Source: Psychrobacter sp. (GTDB taxonomy: Bacteria; Pseudomonadota; Gammaproteobacteria; Pseudomonadales; Moraxellaceae). From it: a stretch of DNA of 10,620 nt. This document shows, one piece after another, positions 1-6,883 of the stretch. The stretch covers positions 1 to 10,620 of the forward strand of contig JARIAA010000237.1 in the NCBI GenBank assembly GCA_029264635.1, read 5' to 3'. The notes beneath the pieces are model-generated. The model saw only the letters and a list, made by a program, of their open reading frames with translations, was not told where the DNA came from and did not search any database. Positions within the stretch are counted from its first letter, which is position 1. The number at the start of each line of letters is the position of its first letter. Made by a program: the position numbers and the translations under genes.

Positions 1-1
1 C

Positions 2-409
2 AGCTATGCGTTTGTGCTGGGCCGTCAGCTGGGCGTGCCAGCACACAAAATGACGCCAGCGGTCAGATTGGCGCTCATTGATATGGTTGTTGGCATCGTA
101 CCTGGTATTGGGACGTTGCTTGATATCTTTATACGTCCTAGCCGTAAAACCTTAGTCATCGTACATCAGCACTTACACTATGAGTACGGTATCACCGAAA
201 CCATACATATGGATCGTCCGTTTCTACATCAATCATTAGAAGATAAGCAGCAACACAGTCGCTTTTGGCGAAGTCCAATCGTTGCATGGTGCTATCTGCA
301 TGTGCCTGATATATTAGGCTTAGTCGTTTTACTATTTATCGTCTGGGGATTATGGGCCGTGATAAGCTGGCTTGTGAGGACAGTTGGTCAAGCGACTGGT
401 TTTGGCTAA
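2..409 (+). CDS. DUF4112 family membrane protein, 3' part only
   Basis: The reading frame is open from the left edge (codons from base 2), so the N-terminus lies outside the window and the GTG at base 14 is only an internal codon. The visible part reads SYAFVLGRQLGVPAHKM and then ALIDMVVGIVPGIGTLLDIF. This pattern, a Met-rich turn followed by a D-x-x-x-G-x-x-P-x-x-G-x-x-x-D helix, is characteristic of DUF4112 proteins. These are small integral membrane proteins of unknown biochemical role. A second hydrophobic helix follows near the C-terminus (about LGLVVLLFIVWGLWAVISWL), so the protein is anchored in the inner membrane. The family is assigned from the motif; the function is unknown. A strong hairpin terminator follows the stop codon by about 15 bases. 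Confidence 0.75.
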   Translation, partial: SYAFVLGRQLGVPAHKMTPAVRLALIDMVVGIVPGIGTLLDIFIRPSRKTLVIVHQHLHYEYGITETIHMDRPFLHQSLEDKQQHSRFWRSPIVAWCYLHVPDILGLVVLLFIVWGLWAVISWLVRTVGQATGFG

Positions 410-423
410 AGAAAAGCTATATT

Positions 424-465
424 AAAAAGGCGGCACACGTAACTATCGTATGTCGCCTTTTTTTT
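424..465. terminator. Bidirectional rho-independent terminator
   Basis: An 11-bp arm GGCGGCACACG (429-439) pairs with CGTATGTCGCC (447-457) around a 7-base loop, with one mismatch and one G-U pair. It is followed by eight T (458-465) and preceded by five A (424-428), so it can terminate both strands. It lies between two convergent genes, the DUF4112 gene (+) and the lipoprotein gene (-), as expected for a shared terminator. Confidence 0.85.
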
Positions 466-489
466 ATAAAAAATAACCTTCGTTTTTCG

Positions 490-1113
490 TCATTCAGTGA
501 CGACTTCAGCCTCAGCACTAACGGCATCAAAGCTGGTCACTTTGTCATTCTGAATAAGATCAATATTACTACCGCCGCCATGGCTGACCAGCTGAATATG
601 GCCATCTGTTGAGCGATAAGTAGGATTGTTGCCTTGGCCTTCGGGTGCGCTTAGGGTCATTTTGGGTTTATTAGGCAAGGTTACGATGGCATTGAGCACG
701 CCAGCTGCCGAGGTTTCAAAGACGACGGATAAGGTTTCACCTGACCCGCTTTTATAACGCACATCAGTGATTTGCGCCCCTTTAATAGCTTGTTCGGGAT
801 TAGGCGTCGCGGCTGCTATATTTGGTTCTATCTCTACCGTTTCGATATCGTTTTCAAGCTCGTTTAAGCTCACATCCTGCTCTGAATCTTTGCTGGAATC
901 AGTCGAGTTTTGGGCGCTGTCTATGAGTGCACCATTATCATTGTTAACCTTCACAGGTGTACTTTGAACGTCGGTTTCAGCCTGTACGCTGCTCGCCGTT
1001 TCAGGTTCTGGCGTCTTCTGGCAAGCCGTCAGTGACAGGACACTAAATAAAATAGCGGGAAAAATACGTAAGTAAGACTTGGATTTTAGTGGGTTTAAAG
1101 TAGGAGATTTCAT
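490..1113 (-). CDS. Outer-membrane-type lipoprotein with possible MliC-like C-terminal domain
   Basis: The protein starts MKSPTLNPLKSKSYLR, has a hydrophobic core IFPAILFSVLS and a lipobox LTAC with the acylated Cys at residue 31. This is a clear signal peptidase II lipoprotein signal. Gln follows the Cys and there is no inner-membrane-retention Asp at +2, so outer-membrane sorting is expected. A low-complexity Ser/Asp/Glu-rich linker runs to about residue 95. A compact β-rich domain follows, with GETLSVVFET, NAIVTLPNKPKMTLSAPEG, PTYRSTDGHIQLVSHGGG and a final NDKV. The order of these blocks resembles MliC-type lysozyme inhibitors (alternating strands, a G-x-x-Y-type turn, a late Gly-rich turn), but the disulphide cysteines of that family are absent, so the match is tentative. 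The start is uncertain: ATG at 1131 and TTG at 1134 are also in frame, and none has a clear Shine-Dalgarno. It follows yjbQ by about 60 bases (38 from the earliest possible start) and is probably the last gene of that operon. Confidence 0.75.
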   Translation of the reverse strand: MKSPTLNPLKSKSYLRIFPAILFSVLSLTACQKTPEPETASSVQAETDVQSTPVKVNNDNGALIDSAQNSTDSSKDSEQDVSLNELENDIETVEIEPNIAAATPNPEQAIKGAQITDVRYKSGSGETLSVVFETSAAGVLNAIVTLPNKPKMTLSAPEGQGNNPTYRSTDGHIQLVSHGGGSNIDLIQNDKVTSFDAVSAEAEVVTE

Positions 1114-1172
1114 AATCAAACGGTTATCCATCAAGAGAGGTTTATTTAGGCAAAATAGGCAGGCAGCTGCTA

Positions 1173-1598
1173 TTAAGTGCTTACGGTAATGACAATACGT
1201 CTTTGACCACCGTAATCTCTATGCTCACATAGGTAAATACCTTGCCACGTCCCTAGACCCAATGCACCATTGATAAGAGGAATGGTTAAACTCACCCCAA
1301 GCATGACACTTTTGAAATGGGCTGGCAAGTCATCTGCACCTTCTAGCGTATGGCGATATTGTAGTTGATTAGCGGGCGCAATTTTATTCAGCCAGTCTTC
1401 AATATCTAGTCTGACATCTGGATCCGCATTTTCATTGATAGCAAGGCTTGCCGAGGTATGCTGCAAAAACAGATGTACTAGACCTGCTTTAGATGACTGA
1501 GGTATAAGCTTATTAAGCGCCTCTTCAATCACAGGCGTTATGATATGAATGCCGCGCGCATAGGCAGGTAAGGTAAGAGTGGTTTGTTGGTAGGACAT
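1173..1598 (-). CDS. yjbQ: YjbQ family protein (UPF0047, secondary thiamine-phosphate synthase type)
   Basis: The 141-residue length equals the usual size of this family (E. coli YjbQ is about 138). Diagnostic blocks are in order: HTSASLAINENADPDVRLD at about 47-64, YRHTLEGADDLPAHFK at about 81-96, and GLGTWQGIYLCEHRDYGG at about 114-131. The conserved His residues of the first two blocks and the late GTWQGIYLCEHR segment form the putative active site of a small soluble homotrimeric fold. Family members show weak thiamine-phosphate synthase activity in complementation tests, but the physiological role remains unsettled. The start ATG lies 7 bases after the stop of the upstream membrane-protein gene (1606-2220), pointing to co-transcription. 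The Shine-Dalgarno is weak. The family is certain; the function is known only in outline. Confidence 0.93.
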   Translation of the reverse strand: MSYQQTTLTLPAYARGIHIITPVIEEALNKLIPQSSKAGLVHLFLQHTSASLAINENADPDVRLDIEDWLNKIAPANQLQYRHTLEGADDLPAHFKSVMLGVSLTIPLINGALGLGTWQGIYLCEHRDYGGQRRIVITVST

Positions 1599-1605
1599 GA
1601 GAGAC

Positions 1606-2220
1606 TCACTTAATTTTTAAACTATCAGTTGTGATGCCATTTTCCTTGTAAACATTATCCAAATATCGGCGGCTAGCAAGTAGCTTGTCTACTACACCGC
1701 TTTGACTTTGGATATTGAGTTTTTGAGAAAAGTCCAAAATCGAGTTTAATTGCTCTAACACCATGGTATAGCTAGTGGCGGCTTTGTCGTCATCGATAAT
1801 CATTGTTTTGGCATAATTTGTATCAAGGCTAAGGTAGTCGCTAAGGAGTTCAGGAATACGGGTTTCTATAAGTTTGTTAAGCGTAAATAACTGAGATTCA
1901 GTAATTTGCCCATGATGCGTTCGTTCATATTGTTGCCCAATGTCGTCCATAATAGCTCGAAACGCTTGAGGAATTTGCTCATTATAAAGTTGTTTGATAA
2001 AAGGATGATGCGATGAGAAGTTAATAGTGGTGAGCCTATCTGCTATGTCATCGTTAGGAGTTGTTGATTGATTCTCTAAGAGCTTATTAGCTGACGCTAA
2101 ATATTCTTGATGTCGCTGGATTGAAGCAGCTTGTAGCTGCCGAGACTTCTCTTTCATTACAAAAAATATGGGCACAATGACGATGAGGCTAAGCAAAATA
2201 AGTAAGGTAAAAAAAGACAT
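1606..2220 (-). CDS. Unknown protein with one N-terminal membrane helix
   Basis: I do not recognise a family. The 204-residue product starts MSFFTLLILLSLIVIVPIFF, a single hydrophobic helix at about residues 3-22, followed by a positively charged MKEKSR stretch. This predicts an N-out, C-in anchor with the body in the cytoplasm, or an uncleaved signal anchor. The rest is soluble, polar and probably helical (QLQAASIQRHQEYLASANKL, then several Leu-spaced segments), without Cys pairs or recognisable catalytic motifs. It is the first gene of a likely three-gene minus-strand operon with yjbQ and the lipoprotein, and it diverges from yiaA across a 171-base region. A gene of ordinary composition, a plausible promoter region upstream and tight spacing to yjbQ support it as real. 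Its function cannot be stated. Confidence 0.7.
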   Translation of the reverse strand: MSFFTLLILLSLIVIVPIFFVMKEKSRQLQAASIQRHQEYLASANKLLENQSTTPNDDIADRLTTINFSSHHPFIKQLYNEQIPQAFRAIMDDIGQQYERTHHGQITESQLFTLNKLIETRIPELLSDYLSLDTNYAKTMIIDDDKAATSYTMVLEQLNSILDFSQKLNIQSQSGVVDKLLASRRYLDNVYKENGITTDSLKIK

Positions 2221-2257
2221 GTTAAGACTCTGTCATTAAAAAACTGTGGGTATTAGA

Positions 2258-2263
2258 AGTATA
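2258..2263 (-). promoter_or_regulatory. Candidate -10 box for the yjbQ operon
   Basis: On the minus strand the hexamer reads TATACT, five of six to the sigma-70 -10 consensus, about 38 bases before the ATG at 2220. No good -35 hexamer is seen 16-18 bases upstream, so this is only a candidate. Confidence 0.25.
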
Positions 2264-2294
2264 CCTATTTTCAAAATATTTGTAGATTACAACA

Positions 2295-2310
2295 TAACAC
2301 ATCTGTGTTA
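2295..2310. promoter_or_regulatory. Perfect 7-2-7 palindrome, candidate operator
   Basis: TAACACA-TC-TGTGTTA is a perfect inverted repeat with a 2-base centre. It lies in the divergent region between the yjbQ operon and yiaA, and the half-sites have the length and symmetry of a dimeric regulator site. GTTACGTTACGTTA follows immediately, repeating the right half-site end with a 5-6 base period. A TAAAAT hexamer at 2319-2324 could be a -10 box for yiaA, which would put the palindrome across its -35 position. No regulator for it can be named. Confidence 0.4.
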
Positions 2311-2381
2311 CGTTACGTTAAAATAGAACACTAGTCGGTAAATTTTTCTGTATATTAGTACCTAACAATTGATAATTATTT

Positions 2382-2386
2382 AAGGA
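2382..2386 (+). promoter_or_regulatory. Shine-Dalgarno that decides the yiaA start
   Basis: AAGGA lies 5 bases before the ATG at 2392 but only 2 bases before the ATG at 2389. The spacing therefore favours the second of the two adjacent ATG codons. Confidence 0.6.
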
Positions 2387-2391
2387 ATATG

Positions 2392-2946
2392 ATGGACAAT
2401 GACACAGTTACTAAAAGTCAGCTAACTGCCTATAAGCCCACTACAGCCTATGTGGGAACGTCTTGGGCAGTCATGATGGTTGGCGTATTGGCATATCTTC
2501 TTGGTTTATGGAATGCACAAAGCATGCTACTCAATGAAAAAGGTTACTATTTTGCTATTCTGGTACTTGGATTATATTCAGCTATTAGTCTACAGAAGAC
2601 TCTTCGTGATCGTAGCGAAGGCATTCCAACTACCAACCTATATTATTTAATTAGTTGGGCCGCTTTAGCAGTATCAATTGCGCTTATTGCTATTGGACTT
2701 ATGAATGCAGGTGGCTTGAGCTTAAGCGAGAAGGGTTTTTATATGATGGCGTTTACTATGAGCCTTTTTGCAGCCGTTACGATTCAAAAAAACACCCGTG
2801 ATGAAGCGCAGATTCGTACATTAGTTGCGCCAACACAAAAATTGGACGATGAGACTGCCAGAGTATCTAACCAAAGAACACATTCATCCGAAACAGGAAA
2901 ATCATTATTTGGCGCTGTCAAATCTAAAATAGAAAGTAGCGATTAA
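2392..2946 (+). CDS. yiaA: YiaA family inner membrane protein with two YiaAB repeats
   Basis: This is a four-helix inner membrane protein built from two copies of the YiaAB two-helix unit. In copy one LGLWNAQSMLLNEKGYYFA leads to SAISLQKTLRD. In copy two IGLMNAGGLSLSEKGFYMM leads to AAVTIQKNTRD. The N-E/S-E-K-G-[YF]-Y and Q-K-x-x-R-D signatures sit between and after the helices in each half. EGIPTTNLYYL joins the halves, as in E. coli YiaA. Membrane helices are at about 23-40, 52-68, 86-104 and 116-131. The 184-residue length exceeds the roughly 145 of E. coli YiaA because of a polar, charged C-terminal tail of about 45 residues, presumably cytoplasmic. The start at 2392 gives an MDN N-terminus like the E. 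coli protein and is well placed after AAGGA; an ATG three bases earlier is possible. The biochemical function of the family is unknown. It converges on mnmC with 33 bases between stop codons and no clear terminator hairpin. Confidence 0.92.
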   Translation: MDNDTVTKSQLTAYKPTTAYVGTSWAVMMVGVLAYLLGLWNAQSMLLNEKGYYFAILVLGLYSAISLQKTLRDRSEGIPTTNLYYLISWAALAVSIALIAIGLMNAGGLSLSEKGFYMMAFTMSLFAAVTIQKNTRDEAQIRTLVAPTQKLDDETARVSNQRTHSSETGKSLFGAVKSKIESSD

Positions 2947-2979
2947 GGAATATGAAGCTATTAATGTTATTAAATTATT

Positions 2980-5016
2980 CTAAACCAGCGGTGTCTGCAA
3001 ACGTGTACGATTGGGCGACAGGCGTGCAAGCATCGCTGCCGATAGTGATGCAAACGACCCTAGCATCCTATCTGCTAAAGCCTCAGCACAGATAGGTGCA
3101 ATGGCGTACCCTTTAGCGCCCATCGCACTCATGACCCAAATTCGTTTACTATTTAGTAGTGGCCCAACTATGGGGTGATAATCAGGAGTTTGAGTACGAA
3201 TGCCTGCACGTCCCTGCCACAAGCTGGTATCGCTTGGAATAATCGTCTCCAACTCAGGAATGGCTGTCACTAGCTTTTCGCGGCTAATTTGGTGCTCTGC
3301 ATTACGGATATCAGTGTCTGTCTCATTGCGCACAAAGCTTGCGCCTAGCAATAAATATTGTTCGCCTTCTACCACATTATTCAACTTACTATCAAAAGCT
3401 TGCCCAATAAATGACGCGCAGTAGCCGCTATATTTAAGGGGGAGTTTGGGCAGTTTTGCCCACTGTTTGGTTGTAGGCTTAAACCAAGACAACTGACCAC
3501 GGATTTTACGACAATCAAAAATACGCTGATCTAGCTGATGGCTTTCAAAAGCGGCGCAAATCACCATATTATCGGCGGTGATAGATATTATATCTTTATC
3601 TTGATTACTGCCTTTAACACAAATATGTCTCTCCATCTCGCTCATACTACCGACTTCTAATTGTTGAAAGCAGATGAACGGATGCATCAGTATGACGTTC
3701 TTTAGCGCTTGTGGATTGACTAAACCAGAGTAAGGTAAGTACAAATTCTCCGTTAAATCTTGTACTGTTAACCCAGTAGCCTCTTGCGCCTGCGTAAGCG
3801 GTAATGTGGTTGCCATATCGTCGGGATAGTCGGCAATCTGTTCTGTACCAATATTGGCCTTTATAAGCAGATCAAGCGCGCCCGTTGGCTCAAGTATGGG
3901 TGCGATTCCATGTTTTTGAGCGTTTAGATTTAATAAGCGATACAGCCTACTGCTATAAAGATAGCCTATGGTATGTAGATGCTCGTCGACATGATGGATG
4001 GGCGTCATTTTGGGCGCAAGTAGGGCACGGGGGTTGCCTGAAGCACCTGCCAAAGGCGCAAACTTGTCGAGCAAGGTGACCTGAATACCACGATTGGCAA
4101 GCGACCAAGCCGCTAGCAGCCCTGATACGCCAGCACCAACGATGATGGTATGGTTCTGAGCGCAAGGGTGCGTGGAACCCTCGGTACTACTATCACGCGC
4201 AGGCAGTAAAGACTCAATCATAACTGCTGTGAGCATCTCGCGCTTACGCCCAAAGCCTTTGACCTTTTTAATCTCAAAGCCACAATTTTGTAGCGCTCGT
4301 TTGACGATACCTGCACAGCTGTAAGTGGCGACGGTTGTTTTTGGACGGGACAGACGCTGAATTTGTGTAAAAATGTCGTAGGCCCATAAGGCACTATTGC
4401 AAGACGGGGCAAATCCATCTAAAAACCAGGCATCAACATAGGGTACAGGCTTGGTAGCAGTATTTAAAGCCAACTTCGCTAAGCTGTCGGCTGCATCGCC
4501 AAACCACATATCGACGGTCAAATTATCATCCAAGAAGTTGAGGCGATGACATCCTGCGATAAGGGGCGGGTAGGCGGCCAAAAGCCGTTCTACCAATTCA
4601 GCAAGCTCAGGGGCGCGCTGTGCCCATAATGCGAGTATCTGCTTTAAGTCGGCAAATAGTATTGGAAACTTTTCGGTCGTTATAAAATGCAGGCGAGCAG
4701 TCGCCAATTGCGGATGCGCGTCACGTAGCTCTTGCCAAAGCTGCCATGTCGCTAATAAATTAAGCCCAGTACCAAAGCCTAATTCAGCGATCGTAAAACA
4801 TTGCTTCGGCGCAAGGTTTGCCAGCCGCTCTGGCAGCTGGTTATGCGCCAAGAACACATGACGCGACTCTGCTAACCCATCAGCATGAGAAAAATAGACA
4901 TCGCCAAACTCACCTGATACGGGCACCATATTGCCTGTATCATCCCTTTGCCAATCAATTTTGGCAGGGGTAATGAGATTTGATGGTTGAGTGTTGTTTA
5001 TGTGCGCAGTGGACAT
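2980..5016 (-). CDS. mnmC: Bifunctional tRNA mnm5s2U34 biosynthesis protein MnmC
   Basis: This fused cytoplasmic enzyme performs the last two steps of making 5-methylaminomethyl-2-thiouridine at wobble position 34 of certain tRNAs. The FAD-dependent C-terminal half removes the carboxymethyl group from cmnm5(s2)U. The N-terminal half then methylates the resulting amine with S-adenosylmethionine. The N-terminal methyltransferase shows ELGFGTGLN (78-86, SAM-binding loop), WFLDGFAP (about 197-204, catalytic region) and GFGRKREML (254-262). The oxidoreductase starts with the dinucleotide-binding GAGVSG (294-299) and an acidic end of β2 (LLDKF). GASGNPRALLAPK follows (324-336), and the flavin-domain C-terminal block GRAGIRTQTPDYHPIVGP comes late. 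The 678-residue length matches the family (E. coli about 668), and both halves look intact. Its substrate is made by MnmE/MnmG, encoded elsewhere. The ATG at 5016 has a weak AAGAA ribosome site, and a TATAAT lies about 43 bases upstream. Confidence 0.97.
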   Translation of the reverse strand: MSTAHINNTQPSNLITPAKIDWQRDDTGNMVPVSGEFGDVYFSHADGLAESRHVFLAHNQLPERLANLAPKQCFTIAELGFGTGLNLLATWQLWQELRDAHPQLATARLHFITTEKFPILFADLKQILALWAQRAPELAELVERLLAAYPPLIAGCHRLNFLDDNLTVDMWFGDAADSLAKLALNTATKPVPYVDAWFLDGFAPSCNSALWAYDIFTQIQRLSRPKTTVATYSCAGIVKRALQNCGFEIKKVKGFGRKREMLTAVMIESLLPARDSSTEGSTHPCAQNHTIIVGAGVSGLLAAWSLANRGIQVTLLDKFAPLAGASGNPRALLAPKMTPIHHVDEHLHTIGYLYSSRLYRLLNLNAQKHGIAPILEPTGALDLLIKANIGTEQIADYPDDMATTLPLTQAQEATGLTVQDLTENLYLPYSGLVNPQALKNVILMHPFICFQQLEVGSMSEMERHICVKGSNQDKDIISITADNMVICAAFESHQLDQRIFDCRKIRGQLSWFKPTTKQWAKLPKLPLKYSGYCASFIGQAFDSKLNNVVEGEQYLLLGASFVRNETDTDIRNAEHQISREKLVTAIPELETIIPSDTSLWQGRAGIRTQTPDYHPIVGPLLNSKRIWVMSAMGAKGYAIAPICAEALADRMLGSFASLSAAMLARLSPNRTRLQTPLV

Positions 5017-5058
5017 AGAAAATTCTTAGAAGCACCAGTGGTTATCATGTTAGCAGCT

Positions 5059-5064
5059 ATTATA
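5059..5064 (-). promoter_or_regulatory. Candidate -10 box for mnmC
   Basis: The minus strand reads a perfect TATAAT here, about 43 bases before the mnmC ATG. No convincing -35 box is seen at 16-18 bases. The 124-base gap between mnmC and the gene upstream leaves room for an independent promoter. Confidence 0.4.
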
Positions 5065-5140
5065 GCGAGGAGTCTTGGACATAGTTGGGCTGAGTGCATA
5101 TGGAAGTCTACATTAAGTCAGGCAATAATGAACCATGTTA

Positions 5141-5569
5141 CTACCAGCGTTCACGGCGTACAAATACCAGCCACGAGATAAAAACACCGACCAATAAGCT
5201 GATCAAAACAGTGAACGCCCCATATAAAAATAACTGCCCTCTACTTTCATAAATCAAAACATTGACCTGCGTTTGCAGATCATTGACTTGTCTTTGTAGT
5301 TGCGCGTTACGACTAAGCAGGGTCTGATTGGCCGCTGACAAGGCTGTCTCTGAAGGCTGGCGCTGTGCTGCTAGGGTGTTATTAGCAGGCGCAGTTGTAT
5401 TTATCGCTGGCTGATCAATAGTGCCTTGCTCGGTTACAGGCGGTGTTGCTGCAGGATCAGGGGTGGTAACGGTTGGGGCAGCTACCGTGGATACGGCCGC
5501 CATCAAAACCATGCTAGCAAGGCTACCTTTATAACAGCAAGTTTTTAACCAAGGTGTATCTTGACTCAC
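5141..5569 (-). CDS. Small membrane-anchored coiled-coil protein, YgiM-like C-terminus
   Basis: The 142-residue product has a hydrophobic N-terminal segment (LASMVLMAAVSTVAA, about 17-31) that looks like a cleavable signal peptide or an anchor. A Pro/Thr/Ala-rich linker follows (about 32-70). A heptad-like coiled coil NQTLLSRNAQLQRQVNDLQ extends to about 108. A C-terminal membrane helix FLYGAFTVLISLLVGVFISW (about 114-133) is followed by a short charged tail VRRERW. The last portion (coiled coil, F-x-Y-G, a Gly-containing helix, basic tail ending in Trp) resembles the end of YgiM/TIGR04211 proteins. The SH3 domain those proteins carry is absent, so this is a resemblance, not an assignment. 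The start is GTG at 5569, whose GTGA overlaps the yciI stop by 4 bases, indicating translational coupling. The linker is expected in the periplasm. Function unknown. Confidence 0.7.
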   Translation of the reverse strand: MSQDTPWLKTCCYKGSLASMVLMAAVSTVAAPTVTTPDPAATPPVTEQGTIDQPAINTTAPANNTLAAQRQPSETALSAANQTLLSRNAQLQRQVNDLQTQVNVLIYESRGQLFLYGAFTVLISLLVGVFISWLVFVRRERW

Positions 5570-5895
5570 AACGGCGCGACCTTATCTGCTGTATGATCAG
5601 TTGCCTCTGGTAAGGTTTTGATAAAGGGCTTAATATCTACATGACTGTATACGCCGTCTCGAAGATAAGGCTCAGCGCTTGCCCATGCTTGTGCCGCTTC
5701 AAGAGAGTCAAAAGCGGCAATAATAAGGCTACCTGACATCTCATTTTTTCCGTGTTCAATAGGCGTTGGACCTGCAATAATTAAGCGTTGCTCGCGGCTC
5801 AGTATTTGTAAGCGCTCAACGTGTTCAGCACGCGTGATTTGACGCTGCGCACTGCTATTGGCGACATCATGACCGATGATAGCAAATAAGGGCAT
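5566..5895 (-). CDS. yciI: YciI family protein
   Basis: This is a small cytoplasmic ferredoxin-like α/β protein of the YciI family. It parallels E. coli YciI along its whole length: FAIIGHD (4-10), R-x-x-H-x-x-R-L-Q with His25, AGPTP (41-45), SGSLIIAAFDSLEAAQAW (54-71), AEPYLRDGVYSHVDIKPF (74-91). The paired Asp10 and His25 correspond to the putative active-site residues seen in family structures. The physiological reaction is not established. A tail of about 18 residues (TLPEATDHTADKVAPL) extends beyond the E. coli protein. The ATG has a good AAGGA Shine-Dalgarno (5902-5906, minus strand) 6 bases upstream. The stop overlaps the GTG of the downstream coiled-coil protein gene, so the two are probably one transcript. 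About 170-220 bases separate it from yciB upstream, enough for its own promoter; GATAAT in that gap resembles a -10 box. Confidence 0.92.
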   Translation of the reverse strand: MPLFAIIGHDVANSSAQRQITRAEHVERLQILSREQRLIIAGPTPIEHGKNEMSGSLIIAAFDSLEAAQAWASAEPYLRDGVYSHVDIKPFIKTLPEATDHTADKVAPL

Positions 5896-6063
5896 GGTTC
5901 TTCCTTAGTAGGTATTAAAAAGTAAATATTAAAAAAATGGTAACGAAAATTAAAAATAAGTATTATCGTCATTGCGACGAGCGAATATCTGTCTTTAATA
6001 AAAAATAAAAGGCGCTAACCCTCAGTTATAGATCACATACAACCATCAAGCCAGCTTATGGAT

Positions 6064-6615
6064 TTATTTTGTGGCCTTGTCAGTCAAAGCAGGGTTAAGA
6101 TGATTTTTTAAGGCGGCAAATTGGGCAACGATGAACACCAACATAATCGGTATCCAGCCGTAGGTTTTGAAGTTAATCCAAGCTTCATCCGACATCGTAA
6201 ATGCCGTGATATAATGAAGCACACCCATAAAAGCAAAAAATAGCGCCCAGGCGACCGTGAGCTTTTTCCAGCCGCCCATCGTGAGTATAAAGACATCCTT
6301 TAGTGCTAATTGCATCAAAGGCTTGTTAATAGCGGCACTAACGAACAAGGTCAGAGCAAAGATGCCGTTGATAATGGGGGATTTCCAGCGCAGATAAATG
6401 TCATCACGTAGCAGGAGCGTGCCGCCGCAAAATACAATGGTTAATAGCAATACAACCCATTGCTGCTTATCGAATTTACCTTTTTGACGCACGAAGTGGA
6501 TAGCATAAATGACGATAGTGGCAATGAGTAATGCACCAGCGGCTGCCAAAATACCGCTCTGACGGGCAGCAATAAAAAAGGCAATCAGAGGAATGAAGTC
6601 TAGTAATGCTTTCAT
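6064..6615 (-). CDS. yciB: Inner membrane septation protein A (YciB/IspZ family)
   Basis: This is an integral inner-membrane protein of the YciB family, needed for normal septation in Shigella and linked in E. coli to cell-envelope and elongation/division factors. Its molecular activity is unresolved. Family blocks are present in order: MKALLDFIPLIAFF at the start, GGTLLLRDD (64-72), LRWKSPIING (75-84), GGWKKLTVAWALFFAFMG (114-131) and WINFKTYGW (146-154). About five hydrophobic helices are visible. The 183-residue length fits the family (E. coli about 179). The start chosen is the ATG at 6615, because family members begin M-K-x-x-x-D-F-x-P. A TTG at 6636 in the same frame would add seven residues and has no better ribosome site. 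It diverges from rnm across a region of about 270 bases. Confidence 0.95.
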   Translation of the reverse strand: MKALLDFIPLIAFFIAARQSGILAAAGALLIATIVIYAIHFVRQKGKFDKQQWVVLLLTIVFCGGTLLLRDDIYLRWKSPIINGIFALTLFVSAAINKPLMQLALKDVFILTMGGWKKLTVAWALFFAFMGVLHYITAFTMSDEAWINFKTYGWIPIMLVFIVAQFAALKNHLNPALTDKATK

Positions 6616-6835
6616 AACAAGTGGGATGTCCAACAAAAACGTAGTAGGTAGTTTACACGTCTACCGCGCTAAAAAAAAGCAATCAACGTTACAATGCCGC
6701 CCGATAGCAAATACAGTCTATAATAAATATGAGGACGGTCCTGACAGGGTTATTTATAATGGAATGATTTAGTCAAATGACTTTACAACCTATACTGTAC
6801 TACCAGAACGAATTTTGCGCCATTTATCTACCACT

Positions 6836-6861
6836 CTATTTATACTCGCTATTTATACTCG
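6836..6861 (+). repeat. Perfect 13-bp tandem duplication before rnm
   Basis: CTATTTATACTCG occurs twice back to back (6836-6848 and 6849-6861), and the next base also fits the period. Each copy carries TATACT, a five-of-six match to the -10 box (6841-6846, 6854-6859). The second copy ends 22 bases before the rnm ATG. The duplication may have doubled a promoter element. No matching -35 hexamer is evident. Upstream in the same gap (6637-6883) are a TATAAT at 6755-6760 and a short AGGAC-G-GTCCT palindrome at 6732-6742. Confidence 0.6.
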
Positions 6862-6870
6862 CATCAAAAT

Positions 6871-6875
6871 TAAGG
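6871..6875 (+). promoter_or_regulatory. Shine-Dalgarno that decides the rnm start
   Basis: TAAGG lies 8 bases before the ATG at 6884. It supports that start over the in-frame TTG at 6815, which would add 23 unconserved residues and translate the promoter repeat. Confidence 0.6.
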
Positions 6876-6883
6876 CCAACTTT

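Noticed and set aside
14..16. GTG as the start of the first gene
   Set aside because: The same frame is open to the left edge and the upstream codons (SYAF) fit the DUF4112 pattern, so this is an internal codon.
5966..5980. TCGTC-ATTGC-GACGA as a dispersed palindromic repeat element
   Set aside because: It resembles the start of a repeat seen in several genomes, but only 15 bases match and no second copy was noticed in the window.
6815..6883. TTG at 6815 as the start of rnm
   Set aside because: It would translate the promoter repeat and add residues absent from the family, while ATG 6884 has a proper Shine-Dalgarno and begins at the first PHP strand.
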